Assembly (NCBI GenBank): GCA_936941155.1
Contig: CAKZJE010000106.1
Location: forward strand, 62,001-126,000
Direction of reading: 5' to 3'
Origin: an uncultured Methylomonas sp.
GTDB taxonomy: Bacteria; Pseudomonadota; Gammaproteobacteria; Methylococcales; Methylomonadaceae
Length of the DNA stretch: 64,000 nucleotides
The notes under the pieces: model-generated
What the model saw: the letters and a program-made list of their open reading frames with translations, nothing else
Databases searched by the model: none
What the model was told of the DNA's origin: nothing
Shown: in pieces, positions 56,164 to 64,000 of the stretch
Numbering within the stretch: position 1 is the first letter of the stretch
How the letters are laid out: each line of letters begins with the position of its first letter
Program-made: the position numbers and the translations under genes

Positions 56164-57480
56164 ATGAAAGTTGACACTTTGTTACACGCCCGCTGGGTTA
56201 TTCCGGTTGAACCTGAAAACGTGGTTTATGAAAACCATAGCTTGGTGATTAATCACGGGCGGATTATAGATTTGCTGCCAACAACTGAAGCAAATCAACA
56301 ATATCATGCCACAACGGTGGAAAACTTAACGCAACACGCTTTGATTCCGGGCTTAATTAACAGCCACACCCACGCGCCAATGGTTTTAATGCGCGGAATT
56401 GCAGACGATTTGCCGTTACACGAATGGCTAGAGCAGCATATTTGGCCTTTGGAAAAAAAATGGGTGAGTGAGGAGTTTGTCAGTGACGGCTCAAATTTAG
56501 CGATCGCAGAAATGTTACGCGGTGGCACAACTTGTTTTAACGATATGTATTTTTTCCCCGAAATCACCGCACGGCAAGCAATCAAACATGGAATGCGAGC
56601 CAGTATCGGATTGATTTTAATCGACTTTCCGACAGCATGGGCAGAAAATCGTGATGCCTATATTGCCAAAGGCTTGGCGTTGCATGAATCTTTGCGCCAT
56701 GAACCTTTAATCACCACGCCTTTTGCACCACACGCACCTTATACCGTTTCTGACGATCCACTACAGAAAGTTTTGAGGTATGCCCAACAACTTGCAGTGC
56801 CGATTCATATTCATCTGCATGAAACGGAATTTGAAGTACAGCAACAATTAGCGCAAACCGGACAAACGCCCTTGCAACGTTTAGAAGGCTTAGGTTTATT
56901 AGCTCCAAATTTGATAGCCGTACACATGACGCAATTATCAGAAGCGGATATTGCTTTGGTCGCTAAATATGGCGTGAATATCGTGCATTGTCCTGAGTCG
57001 AATTTAAAACTCGCCAGCGGTTTTTGTCCGGTTAATGCGTGTTTAAATGCTGGAATTAATGTCGCCTTAGGCACAGACGGCGCGGCGAGTAATAACGATT
57101 TAGATATGCTGGGCGAAATGCGTACCGCAGCGTTGCTGGGCAAAGGCGTGGCAAAAGATGCCAGCGCGGTGAATGCGATGACAGTGTTAAAAATGGCAAC
57201 AATCAATGGTGCGAAAGCGTTGGGATTGGAAAAAATCTGCGGTTCGTTAGAAGTGGGAAAATTCGCGGATGTGGTCGCGATTAATTTGGAACATTTGGAA
57301 ACTTTGCCGCTGTATCATCCAATTTCACATATTGTGTATGCCAGTTCTCGCCATCAAGTCACCGATGTTTGGGTGGCAGGCAAACAATTATTAAAACAAC
57401 GTCACTTGACCACTTTTAATGAAAGTGAGTTAAAAATCAAAGCAGCGCAATGGCAGCAGCGTTTGTCAGCGTTTAGTTGA
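56164..57480 (+). CDS. mtaD: TRZ/ATZ-family amidohydrolase, 5-methylthioadenosine/S-adenosylhomocysteine deaminase type
   Basis: MtaD removes the amine of methylthioadenosine or S-adenosylhomocysteine. The 438 residues show the amidohydrolase set: IPGLINSHTHAPMVLMRG (metal HxH) near residue 65, IHIHLHETEFEVQQQL near 216 (metal His), and VALGTDGAASNNDLDMLGEM (catalytic Asp region) near 300. The start MKVDTLLHARWVIPVEPE is family-typical. MtaD belongs to the methylthioadenosine salvage and SAM recycling pathways. The gene is not clustered with other salvage genes here. Confidence 0.88.
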   Translation: MKVDTLLHARWVIPVEPENVVYENHSLVINHGRIIDLLPTTEANQQYHATTVENLTQHALIPGLINSHTHAPMVLMRGIADDLPLHEWLEQHIWPLEKKWVSEEFVSDGSNLAIAEMLRGGTTCFNDMYFFPEITARQAIKHGMRASIGLILIDFPTAWAENRDAYIAKGLALHESLRHEPLITTPFAPHAPYTVSDDPLQKVLRYAQQLAVPIHIHLHETEFEVQQQLAQTGQTPLQRLEGLGLLAPNLIAVHMTQLSEADIALVAKYGVNIVHCPESNLKLASGFCPVNACLNAGINVALGTDGAASNNDLDMLGEMRTAALLGKGVAKDASAVNAMTVLKMATINGAKALGLEKICGSLEVGKFADVVAINLEHLETLPLYHPISHIVYASSRHQVTDVWVAGKQLLKQRHLTTFNESELKIKAAQWQQRLSAFS

Positions 57481-57501
57481 TAAGTTATGACGCTTAAGCC
57501 T

Positions 57502-57534
57502 AAACCCTTCAGGTCTTAAAGACCTGAAGGGTTT
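57502..57534 (+). terminator. Perfect 14-bp hairpin after mtaD
   Basis: AAACCCTTCAGGTC (57502-57515) and GACCTGAAGGGTTT (57521-57534) form an exact stem with a 5-base loop. It lies 22 bases after the mtaD stop. There is no T-run, so it could equally be an extragenic palindrome. Confidence 0.55.
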
Positions 57535-57583
57535 GTGAGAAAAATTATGTTTAATAACTTACCTTTACCTGTTCTTACAAAAA

Positions 57584-58834
57584 ATGACTTTAAAAAATAA
57601 TCAGGTCGCAGCGGTGGCTGTTATCGGTGCAGGGCCTGCGGGTTTGATGGCAGCAGAGGTTTTATCCGCAGCGGGTGTGCAAGTGGATGTTTACGATGCC
57701 ATGCCGTCTGTTGGTCGTAAATTTTTACTGGCAGGAATCGGTGGTTTAAATCTCACTCATGCTGAACCTTACGAAACTTTTGTGACGCGCTATAGCCAGC
57801 AAAATTATTTAGAACCGATGCTAGCGCAATTTCCACCACTGAAACTCCGTGAATGGGCGCGTGAATTGGGAATTGAAACTTTTGTAGGCTCTTCGCAGCG
57901 CGTTTTTCCCGTAGAAATGAAAGCCGCGCCATTATTACGCGCTTGGTTGAAACGCTTACGCGCTGCTGGAGTTGTTTTTCATCCGCGTCATCGCTGGAAT
58001 GGCTGGAATAATGCACAAGCGTTGTGTTTTAGTACGCCAGAAGGTGAAAAAATCATTCAAGCGGATGCCACTATTTTGGCGTTAGGCGGTGGCAGCTGGG
58101 CAAAACTCGGTTCGGATGGCGCGTGGTTGCCGTTACTAGCCAAACACGGCATTGAAATTGCGCCCTTGCAGCCTGCCAATTGTGGTTTTGAGGTGGCTTG
58201 GAGCGATTATTTTCGTCATCGCTTTGCAGCGCAACCGTTGAAATCTGTGCAATTGAGTTTTACCGATGCGCATGGAAAATTTTATCAACAACGCGGCGAA
58301 TTCATGTTGACAGCAACAGGCGTGGAAGGAAGTTTGATTTATGCTTTTTCCGCGCCATTGCGTGATCGTGTGAATGCGCAAGGTTCGGTCACTATTTATC
58401 TTGATTTGACTCCAGACAAAGATTTAACCCGCGTAACGCAAGAATTGGCAAAGCCGCGCGGCTCTAAATCTATGGCAAATCATTTGCGCAGTCGTTTAGG
58501 CATTGATGGCGCAAAAGCAGCATTATTACGCGAATTTTTATCTGCACAGGATTTTTCTGACCTGTCAAAACTAGCGGCAGCGATTAAAAATTTGCCGATA
58601 ACATTGACGGCAACACGTCCGATAGATGAGGCGATTAGTACCGCTGGCGGGGTTTGTTTTGCGTCGTTGGATGCACAATTAATGTTAACAGCAATTCCGG
58701 GAGTATTTTGTGCGGGGGAAATGTTGGATTGGGAAGCTCCGACCGGTGGCTATTTACTAACAGGCGCGTTTGCCAGTGGGCGTGTTGCTGGATTAGGAGC
58801 ATTAAATTGGTTGCAAAATTTGATTCGTGATTGA
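57584..58834 (+). CDS. HI0933/TIGR03862-type flavoprotein
   Basis: This 416-residue protein has an N-terminal FAD-binding Rossmann fold: AVIGAGPAGLMAAEVLSAAG near residue 12, DAMPSVGRKFLLAGIGGLNL near 38, and a second family hallmark LALGGGSWAKLGSDGAW near 167. The C-terminal FAD motif is FCAGEMLDWEAPTGGYLLTG near 380. HI0933-like proteins are widespread oxidoreductases of unknown substrate. The start ATG lies 50 bases after the mtaD hairpin. Confidence 0.88.
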   Translation: MTLKNNQVAAVAVIGAGPAGLMAAEVLSAAGVQVDVYDAMPSVGRKFLLAGIGGLNLTHAEPYETFVTRYSQQNYLEPMLAQFPPLKLREWARELGIETFVGSSQRVFPVEMKAAPLLRAWLKRLRAAGVVFHPRHRWNGWNNAQALCFSTPEGEKIIQADATILALGGGSWAKLGSDGAWLPLLAKHGIEIAPLQPANCGFEVAWSDYFRHRFAAQPLKSVQLSFTDAHGKFYQQRGEFMLTATGVEGSLIYAFSAPLRDRVNAQGSVTIYLDLTPDKDLTRVTQELAKPRGSKSMANHLRSRLGIDGAKAALLREFLSAQDFSDLSKLAAAIKNLPITLTATRPIDEAISTAGGVCFASLDAQLMLTAIPGVFCAGEMLDWEAPTGGYLLTGAFASGRVAGLGALNWLQNLIRD

Positions 58835-58893
58835 TTTATTTTTTTAGAAAGATTGTTTGCTTGTATTTATCAAAAACAAGGCGGAAAATTTTC

Positions 58894-58911
58894 AAGACGA
58901 CTGGTCGTCTT
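58894..58911. repeat. Dispersed 18-bp palindrome, copy 6
   Basis: AAGACGACTGGTCGTCTT with GAAAATTTTC directly before it. This is the reverse-complement orientation of copies 1 and 5. Confidence 0.85.
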
Positions 58912-58995
58912 TATAAATTTCCATTAATTAAGACGATTTATGCAAACAAAAATAATACCGCTTTTTGTTCGATTTACTGTTGGTGAGTTGTGTTG

Positions 58996-59252
58996 CAGCA
59001 ATTCTCATTATGGCAAAAACGCGCTAATGTGTAGATTAACGCTGTAAAGCATAAGGAAAATTACCTCATGGCATTCCCATTTGGAGAAACACAAAAACTG
59101 AACTAAGCCAAAAATCATTAGTTGCGATGATTAAAAACAAATTCGCTAACCTAACCGATAAAAGAACAGGAAAAAATACCCAATATGAAATCAGTGATGC
59201 CGCTTTAAGTGCTTTTGCAGTCTTTTTTCTACAAAATCCCTCGTTTTTAGCC
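58996..59252 (+). mobile_element. Left end of an IS element, cut by the MITE
   Basis: CAGCAATTCTCATTATG (58996-59012) is the same end sequence as the 260-bp MITEs. A transposase start follows at 59127. The element is interrupted at 59253, where a MITE with identical ends begins; the rest of the IS is missing. It therefore looks like the parent or close relative of the MITE family. Confidence 0.65.
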
Positions 59253-59270
59253 CAGCAATTCTCATTATAA
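59127..59270 (+). pseudogene. Transposase N-terminal fragment
   Basis: The 47 codons from ATG 59127 read MIKNKFANLTDKRTGKNTQY, then EISDAALSAFAVFFLQNPSF. This pattern is that of the N-terminus of a transposase family (LTDKRTGKNTQY, DAALSAFAVFF, PSFLA) seen in environmental proteobacteria. The frame enters the MITE end at 59253 and stops at 59268-59270. The exact IS family is uncertain. Confidence 0.6.
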
Positions 59271-59510
59271 AAACTCATTGAAAATCAAATAGATAACGCA
59301 ATTGGATTTTTAATTTAGCCATTTTCAACCGCAATCAATGCTTAAATTATGTTTGCATTGATTAAGTTCTGAACAAAAAAGTCTCTTTATTCAAAAAATG
59401 AGTTATTTTGGCGAATATATTTCATTCTATAAACTCACTTTAAAGGCTAAGATTAAAAAATATTTTTTTTCAATTAGTTACTTAACAGAAGTTCATAATG
59501 AGAATTGCTG
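59253..59510. mobile_element. MITE copy 2 (258 bp)
   Basis: The ends are CAGCAATTCTCATTAT (59253-59268) and ATAATGAGAATTGCTG (59495-59510), an exact 16-bp inverted repeat. The interior matches the copy at 858-1117 almost throughout. It sits at the junction between an IS transposase fragment and a protease pseudogene. No clear target duplication is found. Confidence 0.8.
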
Positions 59511-60034
59511 GCGACAAAGTGCAAATCACTTATGTGCGTGGCAGCCAAGTGAACACTACTTATTTAACCGCGCAAAAAAAACATCCAAAAGACCATGAAC
59601 TTATCGCGCCGATTGAGTTTGACACACCACCGCGTTATTACATTTACGGTGGAATTTTGTTTGTACCGCTGACGAATAATTTGTTGTATATGATGGATAG
59701 AAATCCACTGGACGTGTAGCAATCCCCTTCTGAATTGTACGAAACTAAAGATAAACATGAAATAGTGATTGGGTTGCAAGTGCTCACTGCGGATGTGAAT
59801 TTTGGTTATAACAGTATGCGCGGCTGGATGGTTGATTTTATTAATGGCACGCCAGTACGAGATTTTGCGCAATTTGCTCAGCTGTTAGAACAAAATAAAA
59901 ATAAATATGTGCTGTTTGAAGATAAAAACGGTCGGCAAGTGGTGATTAATCATGCGCAGGCTTTGCAAAGTGAAAGTGCGATTTTCAAAAACTATGGTGT
60001 GAACAATCGTTATTCGGACGGTTTGTTTAAATAA
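59511..60034 (+). pseudogene. Deg/HtrA-type protease remnant, PDZ part only
   Basis: One frame, interrupted by TAG at 59717-59719, reads through GDKVQITYVRGSQVNTTYLT, then PPRYYIYGGILFVPLTNNLL. After the stop it continues QVLTADVNFGYNSMRGWMVD and FINGTPVRDFAQFAQLLEQN. This is the C-terminal PDZ region of a Deg-type serine protease. The trypsin-like domain is missing, and the left boundary is exactly the MITE right end. The gene is dead: no start, one stop, no catalytic domain. Confidence 0.7.
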
Positions 60035-60095
60035 TTGCTGTCCTGCTCTCACTCACTTAGAATCACAGGTTTACCTTAATTTTTACGAGATTGAT

Positions 60096-60503
60096 ATGAA
60101 AATTTTCCAAGTGTTTTTTTTAGGCTTCGCAACAATAAGCGCGTTGTCGGGCTGTTCTTCACTCACAGACAGTATTGGCGCAACCACGCAAACCTTTACC
60201 AATACCACTGAATCCTCTTCCAGAATTAGCTCTGGCAATGCAGGACAAGCCAGCTTAAAAATGCAGCAAGCAATTGAGTTTGCAAAGATTAATTGGATGC
60301 AATTGAGCTCTAATATGGCAAATGGCGAAGGTGAGCATTTAAGCACAATGGCGGATTTGTTAGGCGTTGATGCGGCGCAAAAACCTGCATTTTATAGCAT
60401 GACAAAAAGTAAATTTAGCCAGTTATTTCCAAGCACGGAAGTCACAGCTGAGCAGTTAGTCAATAGTTTGAAAGTTGAAATTGGTCGATTGAATAAAGCT
60501 TAA
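60096..60503 (+). CDS. DUF3015-type lipoprotein
   Basis: The 135 residues begin MKIFQVFFLGFATISALSGC; LSGC is a lipobox with Cys at residue 20. The mature region has many Ser and Thr, then AIEFAKINWMQLSSNMANGE and GEHLSTMADLLGVDAAQKPA, which resembles DUF3015 (unknown function, envelope-located). The next upstream feature is a pseudogene and it stands alone. The family call rests on pattern memory and is moderate. Confidence 0.65.
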   Translation: MKIFQVFFLGFATISALSGCSSLTDSIGATTQTFTNTTESSSRISSGNAGQASLKMQQAIEFAKINWMQLSSNMANGEGEHLSTMADLLGVDAAQKPAFYSMTKSKFSQLFPSTEVTAEQLVNSLKVEIGRLNKA

Positions 60504-60537
60504 AACGTCTTATGCTTTATTTTTCAATAAGATATTT

Positions 60538-60863
60538 GTAGGGTGGGCACGCTTTTTTGCCCACCTTATGAGAGGGAGATAAATCGGTGGACATGAACAG
60601 TTGTACCCACCGGTTTATCTAAAAAATTTTCAAGACGACTGGTCGTCTTAGATATGTAGGCTGGGTTAGCTGCTTTTTTCGATAGAAAAAATAGCGTAAC
60701 CCAGCGGTGGATGTTTTAAAACGCTGAATGCTGGGTTACGATTATTTCGCTACCGCTTGATAAGCTAACCCAACCTACAATTTATCCATTTGATTTAGAA
60801 TAGTTTTTTTTTAACTTAATGACAGTGGCTCATAAGGTGGGCAGAAAAGCCTGCTCACCCTAC
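60538..60863. repeat. Nested inverted repeats (GTAGGGTGGGCA type)
   Basis: The outer arms are GTAGGGTGGGCACGC (from 60538) and the inverted GGTGAGCAGG-type sequence ending CTCACCCTAC at 60863. The inner arms are GTAGGCTGGGTTAGC (60656-60670) and GCTAACCCAACCTAC (60764-60778), with one mismatch. One copy of the 18-bp palindrome lies between the left arms at 60632-60649. The block has no gene and seems to be an assembly of extragenic palindromes. Confidence 0.65.
60632..60649. repeat. Dispersed 18-bp palindrome, copy 7
   Basis: AAGACGACTGGTCGTCTT, preceded by AAAATTTTC, in the same orientation as copy 6. It lies inside the nested repeat block. Confidence 0.85.
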
Positions 60864-60877
60864 GAAAATAAGCATTT

Positions 60878-62941
60878 CTATTTAATTTCGACCTCAAGCA
60901 ACTCCAATTTGCTTTCGGTTTTATCGCCAGAAACCAAATAAACATTATTGCCAATCACCAACGGATCATCACCGGGATTTAAGCGAATATGCGAACCTAA
61001 CGTCAATACTGTACTCAACTTGTTGCCCAAACTATCCACCACGATTGCATAAGTATTCACATAACTGCTAGGAGTCCACGCCTCCCATAACAGCAAAACT
61101 TTATTTTCTGCCAGTTTCACCGCTTTCAAACGCGAAGCATTTTTGACATCTTTATTCAAATAATTCACTAGCCAAACCACGCCTAAGTTTTGTTGCGCTG
61201 ACCATGTGCCATTAAACGTATAAAAACCCCCTGTTTCGGTAATACCTTGGCTTAACACAATCGAACTTAACGTGCTGCTATTAGTAAAGTTTTTGCTCAC
61301 TTTCACCATGCCAATATCACGCGCATCATTCAACGCCGCTCCCACGCGGGCATTATTTAACGCCAATTTATTAGCATCTGGTTCACCAATAAAAAACACA
61401 CTATAACCATCGGCATTTTCGATAACGCTGCCTAATTCTGCATAGCTATTATTATCATTTGACCATTTGTAATAGGTTTTTAAAGTGCTGCTAATCGCAT
61501 CATATTTGGGATAACTCGCTCCCGATGGGCTGGTTGGTGAAGTGCCATGCTCGGTTTTAAACGCATAAACCACTTTTGAGTTTTTGGTCGTTTGCGTAAA
61601 ACGATGCAAATTAACGCCGCGCGGATAGTTATCGCCTAAATCAATCGCTAAAAACTCATTCGCTGAATTTTTAGTTAAAAACGTCCCGAAAGAATGCCCT
61701 GATGTTTGTCCCCAGTTTTTCAACTGCGCCAAGGTGTTGGCATTAAAAACCACCGCAATTCCACCTTGATGATTTAAGCCATCACTGGTTTGAAACATGG
61801 TGCGCTCCAACATTAAGCCCAGAAAACCGTTAGCATATTTCAAATTGGCAGCAGGAAAAAACTCCACCATATTCAAGCCGCCCGCTGCATTTGAAGCATC
61901 TAAGTTGTTGCTGAGCAATAAACTGCCTGCTGAATTGGTTTTATACAGCGTGACGGTGCGAGCCGTATTCGGTTTGCCGTTTCCACTTTGAATGGTTAAG
62001 TAATATAAATTTCCCGCATCATCAAACGTTGCAGCGGCTAATAATTCACTGCGTGTATTTGGAAGCACAATCGTCTTGCCACTGATTTTGCTCGTCCATG
62101 TCAGATTAATCGCCTTGCTAGATTGATCTTGCCATACGGTCGCATTCTTTTTTGCAGTGGCATCAAACCCTAGAAAAAACCGCTGCGCTTGTCCATAGCG
62201 GCTTTGCCAATCATTAGGCCCAAAGTTAAAACCAGTGCGGGTATCATAAAGTTGCCCTGTGAGGCTGTAACGCAACTTATTGATATTCAAAACAGCATTG
62301 CTAGCAACCCGCGCACCTTCTATACCTACGGCAAAGCTAGTAAATACACTGACTCGCTGGCTGTCCGGGGCAAAAATATAAGTGACTGAGCCTTTAATGG
62401 TACTGACATTTAAACTGGCAACTTTAATAAATTGGGCGGTATTAATTTGGCTGGCGGCAATGCTGGCAACTTTTCTGATTTCGTTGCTTGTGCCATTAAA
62501 CGCATAAACCGAGTAGGGTTCAGCGGTTGGAAATTTATAATAAATCACATGGGTTGAAGCCAAAAACTGTGTGGCTTTTTTGGCAGGTTCAGTGATGTCA
62601 TAAGCGACAAAGGTTTTTGAGCCAGTTGTATTTTTGACCGTGCCTTGTTTCACCAAAAAATTATTATGGTTGTATCTGCCATCGGTGTAACAGCCATTTT
62701 GATAAAACGTGGCAACCAGCGCGAGATTGCCGATTTGATCGGCTGCTTTGATGCCGCTATTGCAATTCCAGCCTGTTGCTGTTTCTGTGCTAGAGCCGAG
62801 AATGACTTTGTTTTGTTGTTCTTGAAAGCTGTATTTGATTAAACTCGGCACAGTGCCAAACATTGAGGTGGCTGCACAAAGTTGACTTGCACTCAATGCT
62901 GCAATGAAAACGCTTAGCCTAATTTGTTTTAAATAATTCAT
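60878..62941 (-). CDS. Large exported protein of unknown function
   Basis: The 687 residues start with a signal peptide (MNYLKQIRLSVFIAALSASQ, then LCAAT). The mature protein is Ser, Thr, Asn and aromatic-rich and looks all-beta, with repeated segments such as NLYYLTIQSGNGKPNTARTV, VFFIGEPDANKLALNNARVG and TYAIVVDSLGNKLSTVLTLG. Their spacing suggests a beta-propeller-like fold, but no known repeat motif is exact. It ends LELLEVEIK. No neighbour is coupled. The function is unknown. Confidence 0.6.
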   Translation of the reverse strand: MNYLKQIRLSVFIAALSASQLCAATSMFGTVPSLIKYSFQEQQNKVILGSSTETATGWNCNSGIKAADQIGNLALVATFYQNGCYTDGRYNHNNFLVKQGTVKNTTGSKTFVAYDITEPAKKATQFLASTHVIYYKFPTAEPYSVYAFNGTSNEIRKVASIAASQINTAQFIKVASLNVSTIKGSVTYIFAPDSQRVSVFTSFAVGIEGARVASNAVLNINKLRYSLTGQLYDTRTGFNFGPNDWQSRYGQAQRFFLGFDATAKKNATVWQDQSSKAINLTWTSKISGKTIVLPNTRSELLAAATFDDAGNLYYLTIQSGNGKPNTARTVTLYKTNSAGSLLLSNNLDASNAAGGLNMVEFFPAANLKYANGFLGLMLERTMFQTSDGLNHQGGIAVVFNANTLAQLKNWGQTSGHSFGTFLTKNSANEFLAIDLGDNYPRGVNLHRFTQTTKNSKVVYAFKTEHGTSPTSPSGASYPKYDAISSTLKTYYKWSNDNNSYAELGSVIENADGYSVFFIGEPDANKLALNNARVGAALNDARDIGMVKVSKNFTNSSTLSSIVLSQGITETGGFYTFNGTWSAQQNLGVVWLVNYLNKDVKNASRLKAVKLAENKVLLLWEAWTPSSYVNTYAIVVDSLGNKLSTVLTLGSHIRLNPGDDPLVIGNNVYLVSGDKTESKLELLEVEIK

Positions 62942-63125
62942 TTTTTCTCTCCTGTGGACTAACTAACATTCAGGATGCTACTTGAAGGCTATTTGCAGAA
63001 CAAGATAGAAAGCAACTATTTTGCTGAAATGCCATCTGCGTCATAAACCGCTTGGTGTAAAAAAAATCTGTGCGTTTTTGGTTTTTGATTTTGGTTGTGT
63101 AACCTGATTTGAGCTGAAATTTTTC

Positions 63126-63143
63126 AAGACGACTGGTCATTTT
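63126..63143. repeat. Dispersed 18-bp palindrome, copy 8 (variant)
   Basis: AAGACGACTGGTCATTTT; two bases in the right arm differ from the consensus. It is preceded by ATTTTTC. Confidence 0.7.
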
Positions 63144-63244
63144 TAAAAATTTTGTTGATAGACTTGTTTTAACTTTACTAATTAATCAGTTATAAAAAAA
63201 TCAATTTGAAAAGTATTCTTTTAAACTGTTGATTTTATTATCTG

Positions 63245-63274
63245 CTGGAGTACAAAACATGTTTTGTACTCCAG
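63245..63274. repeat. Perfect 30-bp palindrome
   Basis: The left half is CTGGAGTACAAAACA and the right half is its exact reverse complement, so the whole is a self-complementary inverted repeat without a loop. It is not found elsewhere in the window. A terminator is unlikely because both flanking genes point away. Confidence 0.8.
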
Positions 63275-63422
63275 TTTCTAGCTATAACTGTTTGATATAT
63301 AATAATTCTTTATTTTTGTTCGGATAACTTTGAGCCTACATAAACATGCTTGCGCTGCTAAACGCATCATGTGTAACTTAAATTTTACGCTGTCAATTTC
63401 TGCAAAATTCTGAAATTTTTAT

Positions 63423-63440
63423 AAAACGACCGCTCGTCTT
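63423..63440. repeat. Dispersed 18-bp palindrome, copy 9 (variant)
   Basis: AAAACGACCGCTCGTCTT, with changes in the outer base and centre. It is followed by TAAAATG. Confidence 0.65.
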
Positions 63441-63638
63441 TAAAATGTTCTCTGTAAATTATCTATGCGTAACATCTGTTAGAATCTTGATTATCCTAAA
63501 GTCCTGCAAATCTTGCTTCAGACAAAAAACTGCTTAAACTCATCAAAAAAACCTAGTTACACGCCATAAAGGTTATAATTATTCATCAATCCACGCAGCT
63601 AGCGTGGGTTCAAGATAACTCAACGCAACACACTTACT

Positions 63639-64000
63639 ATGACACAAAATAATTTCTCTCTGGGTATTCCAGGCTTTACTTATCCTGATTTATACGATTC
63701 AAGCCGTTTAAAAGATTTATTGGAAGTATTTGATAATTCAGTGAAATATCATGATGCAGACCTCCATGCAGAATTTTTAAATTACCGCGAAACACAAGGC
63801 GCGGGACTTGCGCCTGAAAAAATTTCTGATTTATTAGTGCGCACCGCACCTTTTGTGGGGCAGTTTGTCGCTAAATTATTCAATGTCACGGAAGAACACG
63901 AAGCGCAACTGGCAAAAACGCAAGACGAATTCGCCACCATTTTTACTTATAAAAATGAAGTGGTTGCCAACACCGAAAAACTGTTCAAAAACCAAGCGGC
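63639..64000 (+). CDS. Start of an unfinished gene, possibly a large FAD/Fe-S oxidoreductase
   Basis: The frame opens at ATG 63639 and is open to the right edge, giving 120 residues. They read MTQNNFSLGIPGFTYPDLYD, then SSRLKDLLEVFDNSVKYHDA, and ISDLLVRTAPFVGQFVAKLF. This resembles the N-terminal helical part of a large FAD/4Fe-4S oxidoreductase known in chemolithotrophs, but the catalytic part lies outside the window, so the call is tentative. No clear ribosome-binding site is present. Confidence 0.6.
   Translation, partial: MTQNNFSLGIPGFTYPDLYDSSRLKDLLEVFDNSVKYHDADLHAEFLNYRETQGAGLAPEKISDLLVRTAPFVGQFVAKLFNVTEEHEAQLAKTQDEFATIFTYKNEVVANTEKLFKNQA

Larger units (their letters stand above)
62942..63638. 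other. Intergenic region with several palindromes
   Basis: No gene in about 700 bp. It carries dispersed palindrome copies 8 and 9, the 30-bp perfect palindrome (63245-63274), an 'ATCTTGCTTCAGAC' repeat near 63510 and a small hairpin CCACGC/GCGTGG near 63592. The promoters for the divergent large exported protein and the partial gene at 63639 must lie here. Confidence 0.6.

Overview
The window is an AT-rich stretch of a gammaproteobacterial chromosome. The strongest taxonomic signal is the minus-strand order recA, alaS, lysC, csrA, tRNA-Ser(GCT), tRNA-Arg(ACG), which is a known gammaproteobacterial arrangement. The low GC, the many intergenic palindromes and the mix of genes would fit a Thiotrichales-type sulfur bacterium (Beggiatoa/Thioploca relatives). 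That lineage is an inference, not something the sequence proves.

Layout. 1-3.8 kb holds the end of a DUF1566 protein, a REP-like palindrome, a 260-bp MITE, an RhlE-type helicase, a small RRM protein and an unknown secreted protein. 4.06-15.3 kb is an accessory island: a decayed IS630-type element, the C-terminal remnant of a phage/plasmid primase-helicase, a repeat-rich non-coding block, a DUF932 protein, and a complete type I restriction-modification operon (hsdM, hsdS, hsdR) with a toxin-antitoxin-like pair in each of its two gaps. The island ends against a tRNA-Asn/Arg/Ser cluster. 15.5-24.3 kb is core genome: csrA, lysC (with a hicBA module before it), alaS, recA, a methyltransferase, a LOG-family hydrolase and a YebC-family regulator. 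24.9-27.1 kb has a DHH phosphoesterase, a lipoprotein and rlmJ. 27.1-30.6 kb is a defence-like cluster: NERD nuclease-like protein, DUF3696 ATPase, PIN protein and Fic protein. 30.8-40.2 kb is translation and RNA metabolism (rlmB, rnr, tRNA-Glu, tRNA-Ala, gltX, def) co-directional with a NitT/TauT-type ABC transporter.

40.3-52.9 kb is one minus-strand chemosensory operon, transcribed in the order PatA-like DUF4388/REC protein, CheB-like protein, a very large MCP, CheW, CheY, CheA, a second CheB-like protein, and a ParA ATPase with an N-terminal zinc ribbon. It contains no cheR, and both CheB-like proteins lack the catalytic Ser and His, so it probably signals without receptor demethylation. 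53.1-58.8 kb holds DUF190 plus a fused double CrcB protein, a type III PLP decarboxylase, an MtaD-type deaminase and a flavoprotein. 59-60 kb is a wreck of an IS remnant, a second copy of the 260-bp MITE and a Deg-protease pseudogene. The window closes with a DUF3015 lipoprotein, a large unknown exported protein and the start of an unfinished gene.

The leading candidates for novelty are the fused CrcB channel, the CheR-less operon with two catalytically degenerate CheBs, the DUF3696 ATPase/PIN pair with NERD and Fic neighbours, and an 18-bp palindrome (AAGACGACCAGTCGTCTT) found in nine intergenic positions.
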